DNA of 58,179 nt, from NCBI GenBank assembly GCA_964546955.1, contig CAZJLP010000032.1:1-58179 (forward strand), written 5' to 3'. Every line of letters begins with the position of its first letter. Position 1 is the first letter of the stretch. The stretch comes from CAZJLP01 sp964546955 (GTDB lineage: Bacteria; Verrucomicrobiota; Verrucomicrobiia; Opitutales; Opitutaceae). Made by a program: the position numbers and the translations under genes. Shown here in pieces: positions 7,770-15,745 of this stretch. The notes below the pieces were generated by a model. That model saw only the letters and a list, made by a program, of their open reading frames with translations. It was not told where the DNA came from and did not search any database.

Positions 7770-8818
7770 GCCGCCTCCTCCACGGTTTCCTGCGGAACGA
7801 AGACGACGGGCACGCGGCCGAAGAACACGCGAAAGAAAATGGACCGCAGCCGGCTCGGTCGCGGGTTTTCCCAGGGAAACAACCGTTTTCCAATGAAAGC
7901 CAGGGCCTGGTCTGTCGCGAGCCCCAACAAGCCGATCATGATGATGGCGGCGTAGACATTGTCGAAATTGCGATACTTTGCCTGCTGGTTGATGAAGTAC
8001 GTGATGCCCGAGCTCACGCCGACCACCTCGGCGACGATCAGGTATGTCCAGGCCCAGCCGAGCAGGATCCGGGTGTCCGTGTAGAGTTCGGAAATTTTCG
8101 CCGGAACGATTACTTTCCAAATCAGCCTTTGGCTGCGCGCGCCCAGGGTCTGCGCGGCTTCAATCAGGCAATGATCGACGCGCCGGATGGTATTGGCGAC
8201 CACGAGCACCTGCTGGAAGAACGTACCAATAAAGATGATCGCGATTTTGGGAGCGTCATGGATTCCCAAGACCGCCACAGCCAGCGCGCCAAAGGCGGGC
8301 GCCGGCATGTAGCGGATAAAGTCGATCACCGGCTCGCTCAGGCGAGCCCACGAAGCATAGGCGCCGCAGAGGATGCCCAGTGGAATGCCCACGAGCGAAG
8401 ACGCGAGGAATCCCCAGAAGATGGTTTTGATGCTTCGTCCCAGCGATTCGTGCAGCCAGACATCGCCGCGCAGGGCGGGTTTGGTCGTGAAGGCCGTGTA
8501 GAAGGCCCGCGCCACGGCATGCGGCGGCGGCAGAAAGACGGGGTTCGCGCGATGGCCGGTGGCCGGACGCAGGCCCGCGGCTGTCGCTTTCGCATTCTCT
8601 TCGGCGAACGCGGATCGCTCCACCAAGAGGCCTGACTTAAACCAACTGATGCTGCCGGGGTTTTCCACCCTCATCATCGGATGCCAGATAAACGGCACGT
8701 AGCTGATGAGTGACCAGATCCCCAAGGGCAAAAGAAACGAGAAGACGTAGAGCAGTGTTCGCCGGCGAGGAGACAGCGGACGAAAGATGGAAAACCACGG
8801 TTCGCGGAGGGGGAGCAT
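7766..8818 (-). CDS. ABC transporter permease (NitT/TauT type)
   Basis: A 350-residue inner-membrane permease with about six hydrophobic segments and the EAA loop (EAAQTLGARSQRLIWKVIVPA region, about 233-253) that contacts the ATPase. The first segment (about 23-45) is followed by an extended periplasmic loop of roughly 80 residues, as seen in the permeases of urea carboxylase-linked importers. It lies about 100 nt after the binding-protein gene with a GC hairpin between them, and overlaps the ATPase gene by 4 nt. Confidence 0.9.
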   Translation of the reverse strand: MLPLREPWFSIFRPLSPRRRTLLYVFSFLLPLGIWSLISYVPFIWHPMMRVENPGSISWFKSGLLVERSAFAEENAKATAAGLRPATGHRANPVFLPPPHAVARAFYTAFTTKPALRGDVWLHESLGRSIKTIFWGFLASSLVGIPLGILCGAYASWARLSEPVIDFIRYMPAPAFGALAVAVLGIHDAPKIAIIFIGTFFQQVLVVANTIRRVDHCLIEAAQTLGARSQRLIWKVIVPAKISELYTDTRILLGWAWTYLIVAEVVGVSSGITYFINQQAKYRNFDNVYAAIIMIGLLGLATDQALAFIGKRLFPWENPRPSRLRSIFFRVFFGRVPVVFVPQETVEEAA

Positions 8819-8879
8819 CGTTTTGGGCGGAGAAGGTCGGCGGGGGCGAGCGTGCCGCTCCGAGGAGGTAACCCGATAG

Positions 8880-8904
8880 GGCGCGGCAGGATGTCCGCCG
8901 CGCC
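8880..8904 (-). other. Intercistronic GC hairpin between binding protein and permease genes
   Basis: A perfect 8-bp stem (GGCGCGGC pairing with GCCGCGCC, 9-nt loop) lies between the stop of the binding-protein gene and the permease start. No U-run follows. Such hairpins commonly stabilise the upstream mRNA so that the binding protein is made in excess; that role is inference. Confidence 0.5.
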
Positions 8905-8919
8905 GTTCCGGCGGTCCGG

Positions 8920-9921
8920 CTATTTTTTCGCCGCTTCGATCAGTTCGGCTGAGATCGAGGCGTCAATGTAGGAGGCGACGTCCTGCGATTCCTTGTAGAC
9001 GCTGTTCTTCACGTTGAAATCGTTGGCCGTTTTGCTCGAGCCGAGGAGCGAACCGAAGGTCTCGTTCTTGTTGCCCATGATTTTGGCGCCCTCGGCGAGG
9101 GTCAGCAGGCGGGTACCGTTCAGAAACCCGGCGTATTCCTTGGGGTCTGTGCCCACTTTCGCGGCCATGATTTTCACCGCGTCGTCGCGGGTGGAGGGAT
9201 CGTTGATGTAACTGACGACCCGCTCCCATACGGAGACGAATTTTTTCCAGTCGGCACGGCGCTGGGAGAGACTCTGCGGAGAGACGGCCACGACGTCGTA
9301 GATCAACCCGGGCTCGTCGGCGCTGGTGTAGATCGACTTGGATCCCGCGACTGCCTTGAGCGCCTGCCCGGAGTTGGGCTGCCACGCAGCGATCGCGTCG
9401 ACCTGGCCGGAGGCCAGGACTTGAGGCGTTTGATTGGTGGGCGTCGGGACCAATTCGATGTCGGACTCCTTCAGGCCCGCCTTTTTGAGAGCGTTGAGCA
9501 GCATGAGGTGCTCGACCAGGCCGATTTCGAGACCGATCTTTTTTCCTTTGAGTTCCTTCAGCGCTCCAATGCCGGGCTTCGCCACAATCATGTCGTTCCC
9601 GTTCGAGTAGTCGGTCAGCATGATCATCACGTTTTTCGCGCCGTTCGCGCCGGTCACGAGGGCGTCGCCATTGGTGACCATCACCGCGTCGACTTTGCCG
9701 GCCGTAAATGCTTCCATCGACGGACCGTATTCGAACCAGAGAAACTCGACTTCGACTCCGGCGTCTTTGAACCAGTTTTTTTGGAGAGCGACTTCCCAGG
9801 CCACCCAGCCTGGCCAATCGCTGTAGGCGACTTTGAGCGGGGCGGCGGCAGCCTGCGAAAGGAACAAGAAGGCAGTGGCGAAAGCGGCGAGGAAGCCGCG
9901 GCGGAGGGTGGAGGTAATCAT
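8920..9921 (-). CDS. Periplasmic substrate-binding protein of the NitT/TauT-type importer
   Basis: 333 residues with a Sec signal peptide (RR at 7-8, hydrophobic core, AAAA cleavage region near residues 24-27), then an SsuA/TauA-like fold (APLKVAYSDWPGWVAWEVA). It captures the substrate for the adjacent permease and ATPase. The specific ligand, guanidine or urea, is inferred from context. It is the first gene of the transport operon. A NikR-style operator covers -8 to -35 relative to its ATG, so the promoter is very close and the leader short; there is no visible Shine-Dalgarno. Confidence 0.9.
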   Translation of the reverse strand: MITSTLRRGFLAAFATAFLFLSQAAAAPLKVAYSDWPGWVAWEVALQKNWFKDAGVEVEFLWFEYGPSMEAFTAGKVDAVMVTNGDALVTGANGAKNVMIMLTDYSNGNDMIVAKPGIGALKELKGKKIGLEIGLVEHLMLLNALKKAGLKESDIELVPTPTNQTPQVLASGQVDAIAAWQPNSGQALKAVAGSKSIYTSADEPGLIYDVVAVSPQSLSQRRADWKKFVSVWERVVSYINDPSTRDDAVKIMAAKVGTDPKEYAGFLNGTRLLTLAEGAKIMGNKNETFGSLLGSSKTANDFNVKNSVYKESQDVASYIDASISAELIEAAKK

Positions 9922-9928
9922 AGGGCGC

Positions 9929-9956
9929 GTATTACGTTCTTATACGTTCGTGTTAC
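9929..9956. promoter_or_regulatory. NikR-style operator upstream of the transport operon
   Basis: GTATTACG-N12-CGTGTTAC, a 28-bp imperfect palindrome with outer halves and spacing identical to the site at 6293-6320, while the central 12 bp differ. It begins 8 nt upstream of the binding-protein ATG and contains TATAAG on the minus strand, so a bound repressor would block the promoter. Confidence 0.7.
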
Positions 9957-10069
9957 CTCAGTCACCGAGCAGGGGGTGTGCCATTGCGTGGTTATGAGCG
10001 AAATTGACCTTCCTAATCGTCTCATGGGTCGAGCGATCGGTCCCTGGCGGGGGAAGCGCCTCTTCCTTC

Positions 10070-10098
10070 TTGTAAAAATCCCGGAACTCTCGTGTAGT
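10070..10098 (+). promoter_or_regulatory. Possible sigma-70 promoter of the Cys-rich protein gene
   Basis: TTGTAA and TGTAGT are separated by 17 bp, 36 nt before the ATG at 10134. The match to -35/-10 consensus is moderate. This is the only reasonable candidate I see between the divergent genes. Confidence 0.3.
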
Positions 10099-10133
10099 AG
10101 GCGCGTTCTTAGATCTTAACCCCTGATTCAATC

Positions 10134-10367
10134 ATGAAATCACTGAAACTTCTCGTGGCGGCGAGCCTGCTCGCTTTTGGTGCAGCGTTGATTCAAGCCG
10201 CTGACAAACCGGCGGAGGCCAAATCCGATACGGCCAAGTGCTGTGCCAAGGCGGCGAAAGACGGCAAGACCTGCGCGCATGAGTGTTGCGTGGCCGCGGC
10301 CAAGGATGGGAAAAACTGCGAAAAGTGCGGAGGCAAGAACGCTCCGGCTCCCGCGCCAAAGAGCTGA
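10134..10367 (+). CDS. Small secreted Cys-rich protein with an internal duplication
   Basis: 77 residues: a signal peptide (about 1-22, cleavage after IQAA) followed by a short Lys/Ala-rich mature peptide with eight cysteines. The cysteines fall in two copies of a pattern, CCxxAAKDGKxC: CCAKAAKDGKTC (36-47) and CCVAAAKDGKNC (51-62), ending in EKCGG. Paired CC and single C in a repeated frame suggest metal or cofactor binding, or disulfides, in the periplasm; the function is unknown. It is divergent from the transport operon, monocistronic, and ends in a clear intrinsic terminator, which supports it as a real gene. I do not recognise a named family. Confidence 0.75.
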   Translation: MKSLKLLVAASLLAFGAALIQAADKPAEAKSDTAKCCAKAAKDGKTCAHECCVAAAKDGKNCEKCGGKNAPAPAPKS

Positions 10368-10392
10368 GGTTTAGCTCAAACGCCTAATTTCG

Positions 10393-10422
10393 AACCGCGC
10401 GCCATCGGGTGCGCGGTTTTTT
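10393..10422 (+). terminator. Intrinsic terminator after the Cys-rich protein gene
   Basis: The stem AACCGCGC/GCGCGGTT with a 10-nt loop is followed by TTTT, 25 nt after the stop codon. Confidence 0.85.
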
Positions 10423-10427
10423 GTTTT

Positions 10428-10702
10428 TGTGATACAGAGAAGCAAGAGGACGAGCCGGAGGACATGGAGCGGTTGCCGTGGGTTGGTAGTGGCTAACGAA
10501 CGTGAGCGAGTGGCTCGGATCGCTGGTCGAACCGCAAAGGTCGATCCATTGCTTATTTGCCCGCGGCGGCGAGCGCCAGCGATTCGATCAGCGGCAGGTG
10601 CGCCGCCCACACCGCCCACGGAAAAATCCAGCTCCTGTTTGCGACTTGAAAGACCTTTGTGCGCTCTGTGTTTTCCGGGCTGCTATCTCTGAGTCAAAAC
10701 CA
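10428..10702. other. Gene-free stretch between the terminator and dxs
   Basis: No supported gene. The part next to dxs (about 10653-10700) has a degenerate 8-nt periodicity, with units such as CTTTGTGC and GCTCTGTG, which looks like a decayed oligomer repeat. The rest shows no structure that I can name. Confidence 0.4.
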
Positions 10703-12658
10703 TTACACGTTAGCTTCGACCGGAGCGTCGTGGCGGTTGCGCCAGCGGGCCGCGATGCGGCGGAACATGTCTTCCGGCGCGAGGCCGTAAGCGGCCCGGA
10801 GCGTCTCGACGCTGCTGCCATGCTCGACAAATTTGTCGGGCCAGCCGATGCGCTCCACGGCGGTCGTGCATTCGTTTTCCTGCAACGCTTCCAAAACGGC
10901 GCTGCCGAAGCCGCCTGACAATACATGATCCTCCATTGTGACGATCAAAGGGACCACGGCGGCTTGACTCAGCAAGAGGGTGCGGTCGAGTGGCTTGACG
11001 AAGCGGGCGTTCACCACGCCGACCGAGAGGTGTTCTTCGTCGGCCAGGCGCTGAGCGATCGTGAGCGCTTCCTGCACCATGTTTCCGAGGGCCCAGATGA
11101 TGATGTTCGAACCTTGCCGCAAGACCTCTGCCTGCCCGATCGGGATGGAAGCAGGTCGCTCCTTGATTTTAACCCCGAGCCCGGCTCCGCGAGGATAGCG
11201 GATGAAGGTGGGCGACGGAAGTTCGACACTCGTGTAGAGCAGGTCCACCAACTCGTCTTCGTCCTTGGGCTGCATGATCGTCGCGTTCGGAACGCACCGC
11301 AGGTAGGCGAGATCGAAGAGCCCGTGATGGGTGGGGCCGTCGTTGGGCGATAGGCCGGCGCGATCCATGCAAAAGGTCACGGGCAGGTTCTGAAGGCAGA
11401 CGTCGTGGACGATGGGATCGTAGCCGCGCTGCAGGAACGTCGAGTAGATTGCGACAACCGGATGAATCGCCTTGGTGGCAAGGCCCGCGGCGAACAGGAC
11501 GGCATGTTCCTCGGCGATGCCCACATCGAAGAATTGTTTGGGGCACTCCGCGGCGAGATAGTTCAGGCTTGTGCCGCTCGGCATAGCGCCCGTGATACCG
11601 ACGATGTTCGGGTTTTCTTTGGCGAAGCGGACCAGCGATTTTCCGAAGACGTCTTGATAGAGCGGGGGTGAGCCCGGCGCGGCCTTCTTGCTTTCGCCCG
11701 TGATCGGGTCGAACGGGCTGGCGCCGTGAAATTTTTCGGGGGAGTTGACTGCGGCCTCCAGACCGCGTCCTTTTTTGGTCAGGACGTGAAGGAGGATCGG
11801 GCTGTCGCACTGTTTGGCGAACTCGAGGTTCTTGACCAACTCGTCGAGGTTGTGCCCGTCGACGGGCCCCAGGTAGCGCAGCCCGAATTTTTCGAACAGG
11901 CTCGATTCGACGAAAAAGTCCTTGGTCTCACGCTTCCATTTTACGTACAGCCGATGCATGTCCTGGCCGTGAGGAAGACCGGTGAAGAACCGCTCGAGGT
12001 CGTGGTGAATCTTGTTGTACGTCGGATTTGTGCTGAGCCGGTTCAGATAGCGTGCGATGGCGCCGACGTTCTTGGCGATCGACCATTCGTTGTCGTTGAG
12101 AACGACGATCAAACGTTTGGTGGATGAAACCACATTGTTCAGTGCCTCGAGCGTGATTCCGCAGGTGAAAGCCGCGTCACCGCACACCGCGACGACATGT
12201 TCGTGGGAGCCTCGCAGGTCGCGCGCCGTGGCCATGCCCAGCGCGGCGCTCAAAGCGGTGCCTGCGTGGCCCGCGCCGTAACTGTCGTGCGCGCTTTCTG
12301 CCCGGTAGAGAAAGCCGCTCGCGCCGCCGCTCTGTCTCAAACGGCGGAAAAAATCGCCGTTCCGGCCGGTGAGGAGCTTGTGGACGTAACCTTGGTGCGC
12401 GACGTCGAAGACAAACTGGTCATCCGGCGTGGTAAAGACACGATGCAGAGCGAGTGTGAGTTCGACCACGCCTAGATTGGGGCCCACGTGACCGCCATTT
12501 TTGGAAGTGACGCCGATGATTTCGTCCCGAATTTCCTGAACCAGCTGGGGCAGTTGCTCCTGGGAAAGCCCCTTTACGTCCGCGGGGCCGCGGATCCCGT
12601 CTAAAAGTCGGCGAGGCGAGGAAGGAGGGACGGCGGAGGCGTCAGCAGGTGAATTCAT
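10703..12658 (-). CDS. dxs: 1-deoxy-D-xylulose-5-phosphate synthase
   Basis: 651 residues, full length. It makes DXP from pyruvate and glyceraldehyde-3-phosphate with thiamine diphosphate, the entry step of the MEP isoprenoid pathway. N-terminal features are GGHVGPNLGVVELTLALH and DVAHQGYVHKLLTGR; the TPP/Mg motif is GDAAFTCGITLEALNN (GDxx...N). The transketolase pyrimidine-binding domain holds GIAEEHAVLFAAGLA with the catalytic Glu, and the C-terminal domain follows. The MEP pathway also supplies undecaprenyl-P for the polysaccharide genes in this window. It follows xseB by 32 nt on the same strand, a common pairing. Confidence 0.97.
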   Translation of the reverse strand: MNSPADASAVPPSSPRRLLDGIRGPADVKGLSQEQLPQLVQEIRDEIIGVTSKNGGHVGPNLGVVELTLALHRVFTTPDDQFVFDVAHQGYVHKLLTGRNGDFFRRLRQSGGASGFLYRAESAHDSYGAGHAGTALSAALGMATARDLRGSHEHVVAVCGDAAFTCGITLEALNNVVSSTKRLIVVLNDNEWSIAKNVGAIARYLNRLSTNPTYNKIHHDLERFFTGLPHGQDMHRLYVKWKRETKDFFVESSLFEKFGLRYLGPVDGHNLDELVKNLEFAKQCDSPILLHVLTKKGRGLEAAVNSPEKFHGASPFDPITGESKKAAPGSPPLYQDVFGKSLVRFAKENPNIVGITGAMPSGTSLNYLAAECPKQFFDVGIAEEHAVLFAAGLATKAIHPVVAIYSTFLQRGYDPIVHDVCLQNLPVTFCMDRAGLSPNDGPTHHGLFDLAYLRCVPNATIMQPKDEDELVDLLYTSVELPSPTFIRYPRGAGLGVKIKERPASIPIGQAEVLRQGSNIIIWALGNMVQEALTIAQRLADEEHLSVGVVNARFVKPLDRTLLLSQAAVVPLIVTMEDHVLSGGFGSAVLEALQENECTTAVERIGWPDKFVEHGSSVETLRAAYGLAPEDMFRRIAARWRNRHDAPVEANV

Positions 12659-12690
12659 TAGGCGATCGAAACGAACAAAAAGCGGGCTCG

Positions 12691-12969
12691 TTAGCTCCGC
12701 TCAGTGGGAAAGGGGGCAAAGGCGACGTCCTCTTTTTGCTTCTTCAGCACTTCAATCTTCAGCTCGGCGTCTTTCAGACGCGTTTCGCAGACCTTCAGCA
12801 GCTTGTTGCCCTCCTCGAACTTCGCCAGCAGTTCAGCCAAAGGCACGTCTCCCGACTCCATGGACTCCACGATAGCCTCCAGCCGGCTGAGGGCGTCTTC
12901 AAACGAGAGCGGTGCGTTGGACTGAACTTCCACGAAGGTCGAAGATGGGGGCCTGTGCCGGGTTTTCAA
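12691..12969 (-). CDS. xseB: Exodeoxyribonuclease VII small subunit
   Basis: 92 residues, with the compact helical-hairpin XseB signature at 21-75 (LSFEDALSRLEAIVESMESGDVPLAELLAKFEEGNKLL region). The subunit partners XseA, which is not in the window, in single-strand exonuclease VII. The first 20 residues are non-conserved. It is first in a probable xseB-dxs operon, with TATAAT-rich DNA about 50-65 nt upstream. Confidence 0.9.
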   Translation of the reverse strand: MKTRHRPPSSTFVEVQSNAPLSFEDALSRLEAIVESMESGDVPLAELLAKFEEGNKLLKVCETRLKDAELKIEVLKKQKEDVAFAPFPTERS

Positions 12970-13332
12970 TCAAACTTTCGGCCGTAGAAGGGATGAACAA
13001 ATCGATTTATAACCATCTTATTATAAATATTATATGACTTTTGTCGTGGTCGTTATTGCGGAGTCTGTCCTCGGGTGGTCGGAGAGGGGGACCTTCTGGG
13101 ATCGGTCCCTGGCAATGGCGCGGAACGGCCGCCTGCCACGGGGGCCTCAGAGCATGCGCGGGGCCGCTCAGGCGACGGGCGCGTTTTGGAAAACGGCGCG
13201 AATTCGGTGGCGGGGTGAGAGTGCGTGGGGGAAGGTACCGACTGCGCTCTCGGCACAGGGCCAGCCACATTCCGCGAACCAGCCTTCGTTTTTGTCGTTG
13301 GTGCGCCGTCAAAACTCGTTCCATTCGGGAGG
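12970..13332. other. Divergent intergenic region upstream of xseB and the M48 protease gene
   Basis: An AT-rich patch (about 13003-13036) stands out from the GC-rich surroundings and carries the only promoter-like hexamers. The remaining 300 bp contain open frames on both strands, but none has a recognisable protein or a credible start. Confidence 0.5.
13020..13034 (-). promoter_or_regulatory. Tandem -10 hexamers upstream of xseB-dxs
   Basis: Two perfect minus-strand TATAAT hexamers occur at 13034-13029 and 13025-13020, about 50 nt upstream of the xseB ATG. No good -35 is seen at 16-18 bp. Confidence 0.4.
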
Positions 13333-14580
13333 ATGGCCACCGTTTTGGTTGTTATTGCGTTGCTCATTGTTTTGCGGCTCGGGGCCGAGCTGTTGCTGGG
13401 CGCGCTCAACCGCGCTGAAGTCGTTCGGCACCGCGATTCTCCGCCGCCTGCCGCGTCGGCGATCATGGACCTCCCAACCTATCGGAAGTCGGTCGATTAC
13501 ACCCTGGCAAAAGCGCAGATGGGACGAATCGAGTTGGTTTGGAGCACGGTGGTGCTGGTGGCCGCCTTGTTTTCGGGGGTGCTGCCGGCCGTCTACGGAT
13601 GGTTTGCGCCGCTGGCGCCTCATGGGGTGTGGGATGACGCGCTTTTTCTGCTCTCCGTGGGGATGCTCCTAAGCATTCCTTCGCTCCCGCTGGAGTGGTG
13701 GGAGCAGTTTCGGCTGGAAGAACGGTTTGGATTCAACAAGAGCACGCTCGGTTTGTGGATCACCGACAAAATCAAAGGGCTGCTCCTGGCCATCGTGCTC
13801 GGTTTTCCCCTCCTTTGGGCCCTGCTTAAATTGGTGCATTGGGCGGGGGACCTTTGGTGGGTGTGGGGCTTCGCGTTGGCCTTCGGTTTTCAATTGCTCA
13901 TGCTCGTCCTGTACCGGCGTTTGATCGTCCCCCTCTTCAACAAACTCACGCCGTTGCCGGAGGGAGAACTGCGCACTCGGCTCCTCGCGCTGGCCGATCG
14001 GACCGGCTTCAAGGCTGCCACGGTCGAGGTGATCGACGGGAGCAAACGCTCCGGCCACTCCAACGCGTACTTCACCGGCTTCGGCCGATTCCGGCGTATC
14101 GTGCTGTTCGATACCTTGATCGCGCAACTCACCCCGGAAGAATTGGAAGCGGTGCTCGCGCACGAAGTAGGGCACTACCGACTTGGGCACATCCCGAAGA
14201 TGCTCGCCGTCGCCGCGATCACGATGTTCGGCGGTTTCGCGATTATCGCCTGGCTGGCTAAGAGCGATTGGTTCAATGCCGCGTTCGGTTTTCCGGTGGG
14301 CGAGTTGGCTCCCGCTTTCCTGCTGTTCTCTCTGTTGAGCGGTTTGCTGACCTTTTGGTTCACCCCGCTGAGCAACTACTTCTCGCGAAAGCACGAATAT
14401 GAGGCCGACGCTTTCGCCCGCGATGCGATGGCGAGCTCCGGACCGATCGTGAATGCGCTCCGGAAACTTGCGCAGAAGAACCTGAGCAACCTGACCCCGC
14501 ACCCCTGGTACAGTGCGTTCTATTATTCCCATCCGACGCTGGTGGAGCGCGAACGAGCGGTGACGGACGCGAAGGCGTGA
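13333..14580 (+). CDS. M48 family (Ste24-like) membrane zinc metallopeptidase
   Basis: 415 residues from ATG 13333 (MATVLVVIALLIVLRLGAELLL), the start that matches the family; a longer in-frame extension from 13225 is not homologous. Several membrane segments precede the zinc motif HEVGH (about residues 277-281), and the third ligand region KHEYEADAFA lies near 355. Bacterial Ste24/CAAX-protease-1 homologues degrade membrane or misfolded proteins; prenyl processing is not implied. The stop overlaps the next gene's GTG (GTGA). Confidence 0.88.
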   Translation: MATVLVVIALLIVLRLGAELLLGALNRAEVVRHRDSPPPAASAIMDLPTYRKSVDYTLAKAQMGRIELVWSTVVLVAALFSGVLPAVYGWFAPLAPHGVWDDALFLLSVGMLLSIPSLPLEWWEQFRLEERFGFNKSTLGLWITDKIKGLLLAIVLGFPLLWALLKLVHWAGDLWWVWGFALAFGFQLLMLVLYRRLIVPLFNKLTPLPEGELRTRLLALADRTGFKAATVEVIDGSKRSGHSNAYFTGFGRFRRIVLFDTLIAQLTPEELEAVLAHEVGHYRLGHIPKMLAVAAITMFGGFAIIAWLAKSDWFNAAFGFPVGELAPAFLLFSLLSGLLTFWFTPLSNYFSRKHEYEADAFARDAMASSGPIVNALRKLAQKNLSNLTPHPWYSAFYYSHPTLVERERAVTDAKA

Positions 14581-15509
14581 CACCGATTCCGAACCGACGT
14601 TTGATCCGGTGGGCCGTGCGCGGACTGTTTCTCCTCGCGCTCGCCGGCTGCTGCGTGGTTCCAACGCTGGCGGCGCCGGAATTCATCACGGTCGCGACGT
14701 ATAATGTGGAGAACTACGTGGCCGCGAACCGAATGGTGGACGGAAGCTATCGCCAAGAGTATCCGAAACCGGAGAATCAGAAAAAAGCGTTGAGGCAGGT
14801 GATCCGGGCGATGAATGCGGACGTGCTCCTGCTGCAGGAGATGGGGGGCGGCGCCTATCTGGAGGAATTGCGCCGAGACCTGAGACAGGAGGGCATGGAC
14901 TACCCGCATTTCGAACTGCTGGAGGCGGACGACAAGGAGCGGCACGTTGCGGCTTTGTCACGGTTGCCCTTCAAGGCCGTCGACAAGCCAACCGATCTCA
15001 GTTTCCGTTACTTCGAGGGAAAAGAGCGCGTGAAACGCGGTGTACTCCAGGTGAGGATAGCCCATGGCACCGGGGAAATCGCGATCTTCGCGATGCATTT
15101 GAAAAGCCGGTTCACCGAGCGCGTCGACGATCCCAACGGCGCGTTGCGCCGCGCGGGCGAAGCGGTGGCCGTGCGCGACTACGTCTTGCGGGAGTTCCCC
15201 GAGCCCGCGAAAGAGCGTTTGTTGTTGGTGGGCGATTTCAACGACGTCAAGGGCAGCCGGCCGCTGCGTGCGGTGGCGGAGAGGGGGCGTACCCGTATCG
15301 CAGAACTGCTGCCTGCGTTCGATTCGCGCGGTCAATCCTGGACACACTGGTACCGCAAAGAAGATACGTATTCACGCGTAGACCACATTTTCGTGTCGGC
15401 GGCGCTGAAACTGGCCGTGGAAGGGGGCGCCGCGACGATCTATGATGGGCCCGAGACGACCGAAGCCAGCGATCACCGTCCCGTCTGGGTGAGGCTGCGG
15501 CTGGAATGA
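14577..15509 (+). CDS. Secreted endonuclease/exonuclease/phosphatase-family hydrolase
   Basis: 310 residues from a GTG that overlaps the protease stop. A signal peptide or lipoprotein-like N-terminus (about 1-32, with LAGCCVVPTLAA) precedes the EEP fold: VATYNVENY (Asn), LLLQEMGG (metal Glu), DDPNGALRR, LLVGDFNDVKG (DFND) and the C-terminal SDHRPVWVRL (catalytic Asp-His). It is a Mg-dependent phosphodiesterase or phosphatase outside the cytoplasm; the substrate is unknown. Translational coupling to the M48 peptidase suggests joint expression. Confidence 0.87.
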   Translation: MTPIPNRRLIRWAVRGLFLLALAGCCVVPTLAAPEFITVATYNVENYVAANRMVDGSYRQEYPKPENQKKALRQVIRAMNADVLLLQEMGGGAYLEELRRDLRQEGMDYPHFELLEADDKERHVAALSRLPFKAVDKPTDLSFRYFEGKERVKRGVLQVRIAHGTGEIAIFAMHLKSRFTERVDDPNGALRRAGEAVAVRDYVLREFPEPAKERLLLVGDFNDVKGSRPLRAVAERGRTRIAELLPAFDSRGQSWTHWYRKEDTYSRVDHIFVSAALKLAVEGGAATIYDGPETTEASDHRPVWVRLRLE

Positions 15510-15652
15510 ACGGAGTGGGGACTAGATCGTTTGTTACTCGCTGCCATTCGCTTAATCGCGGCAGATAAAATGACGGTGCAGCCGAGCTCGCCCTACCGCG
15601 GCCACGTCTCTATAAAACCCGCTCTAGTGGCGGTGCGTATTGCCGTGTCGTC

Positions 15653-15688
15653 GAGAACGAGTACGAGTAGGAGAACGAGAACGATTCG
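15653..15688 (+). repeat. Hexamer array (GAGNAN)
   Basis: Five adjacent hexamers of the type GAGAAC/GAGTAC/GAGTAG are followed by GATTCG. Unit order and about 32 of 36 positions match the right arm of the palindrome at 32290-32325, including the preceding TC. A possible decayed left arm (ATTCGCTTA) is near 15547, and GCCGAGCTCGCCCTACC at 15581-15597 resembles the end of the inverted repeat at 26221-26246. Confidence 0.7.
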
Positions 15689-15695
15689 AGCCGAC

Positions 15696-15723
15696 AAAAA
15701 AACCGGCGCTTGCGGCGCCGGCT
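15696..15723 (-). terminator. Intrinsic terminator of the TIG lipoprotein gene
   Basis: On the minus strand, stem GCCGGCGC/GCGCCGG (short loop) is followed by TTTTTTT, 23 nt after the stop codon. Confidence 0.85.
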
Positions 15724-15745
15724 TTGAAATCGATCGAGGCTGACC

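Noticed and set aside
9957..10133. Guanidine riboswitch in the leader of the transport operon
   Set aside because: No ykkC core (GGTCCGAGAG-type), paired ACGR loops or guanidine-III pseudoknot could be found on the minus strand.
10035..13113. 14-bp direct repeat GATCGGTCCCTGGC at 10035 and 13100
   Set aside because: Several chance matches of this length are expected in 58 kb; neither site has related flanks.
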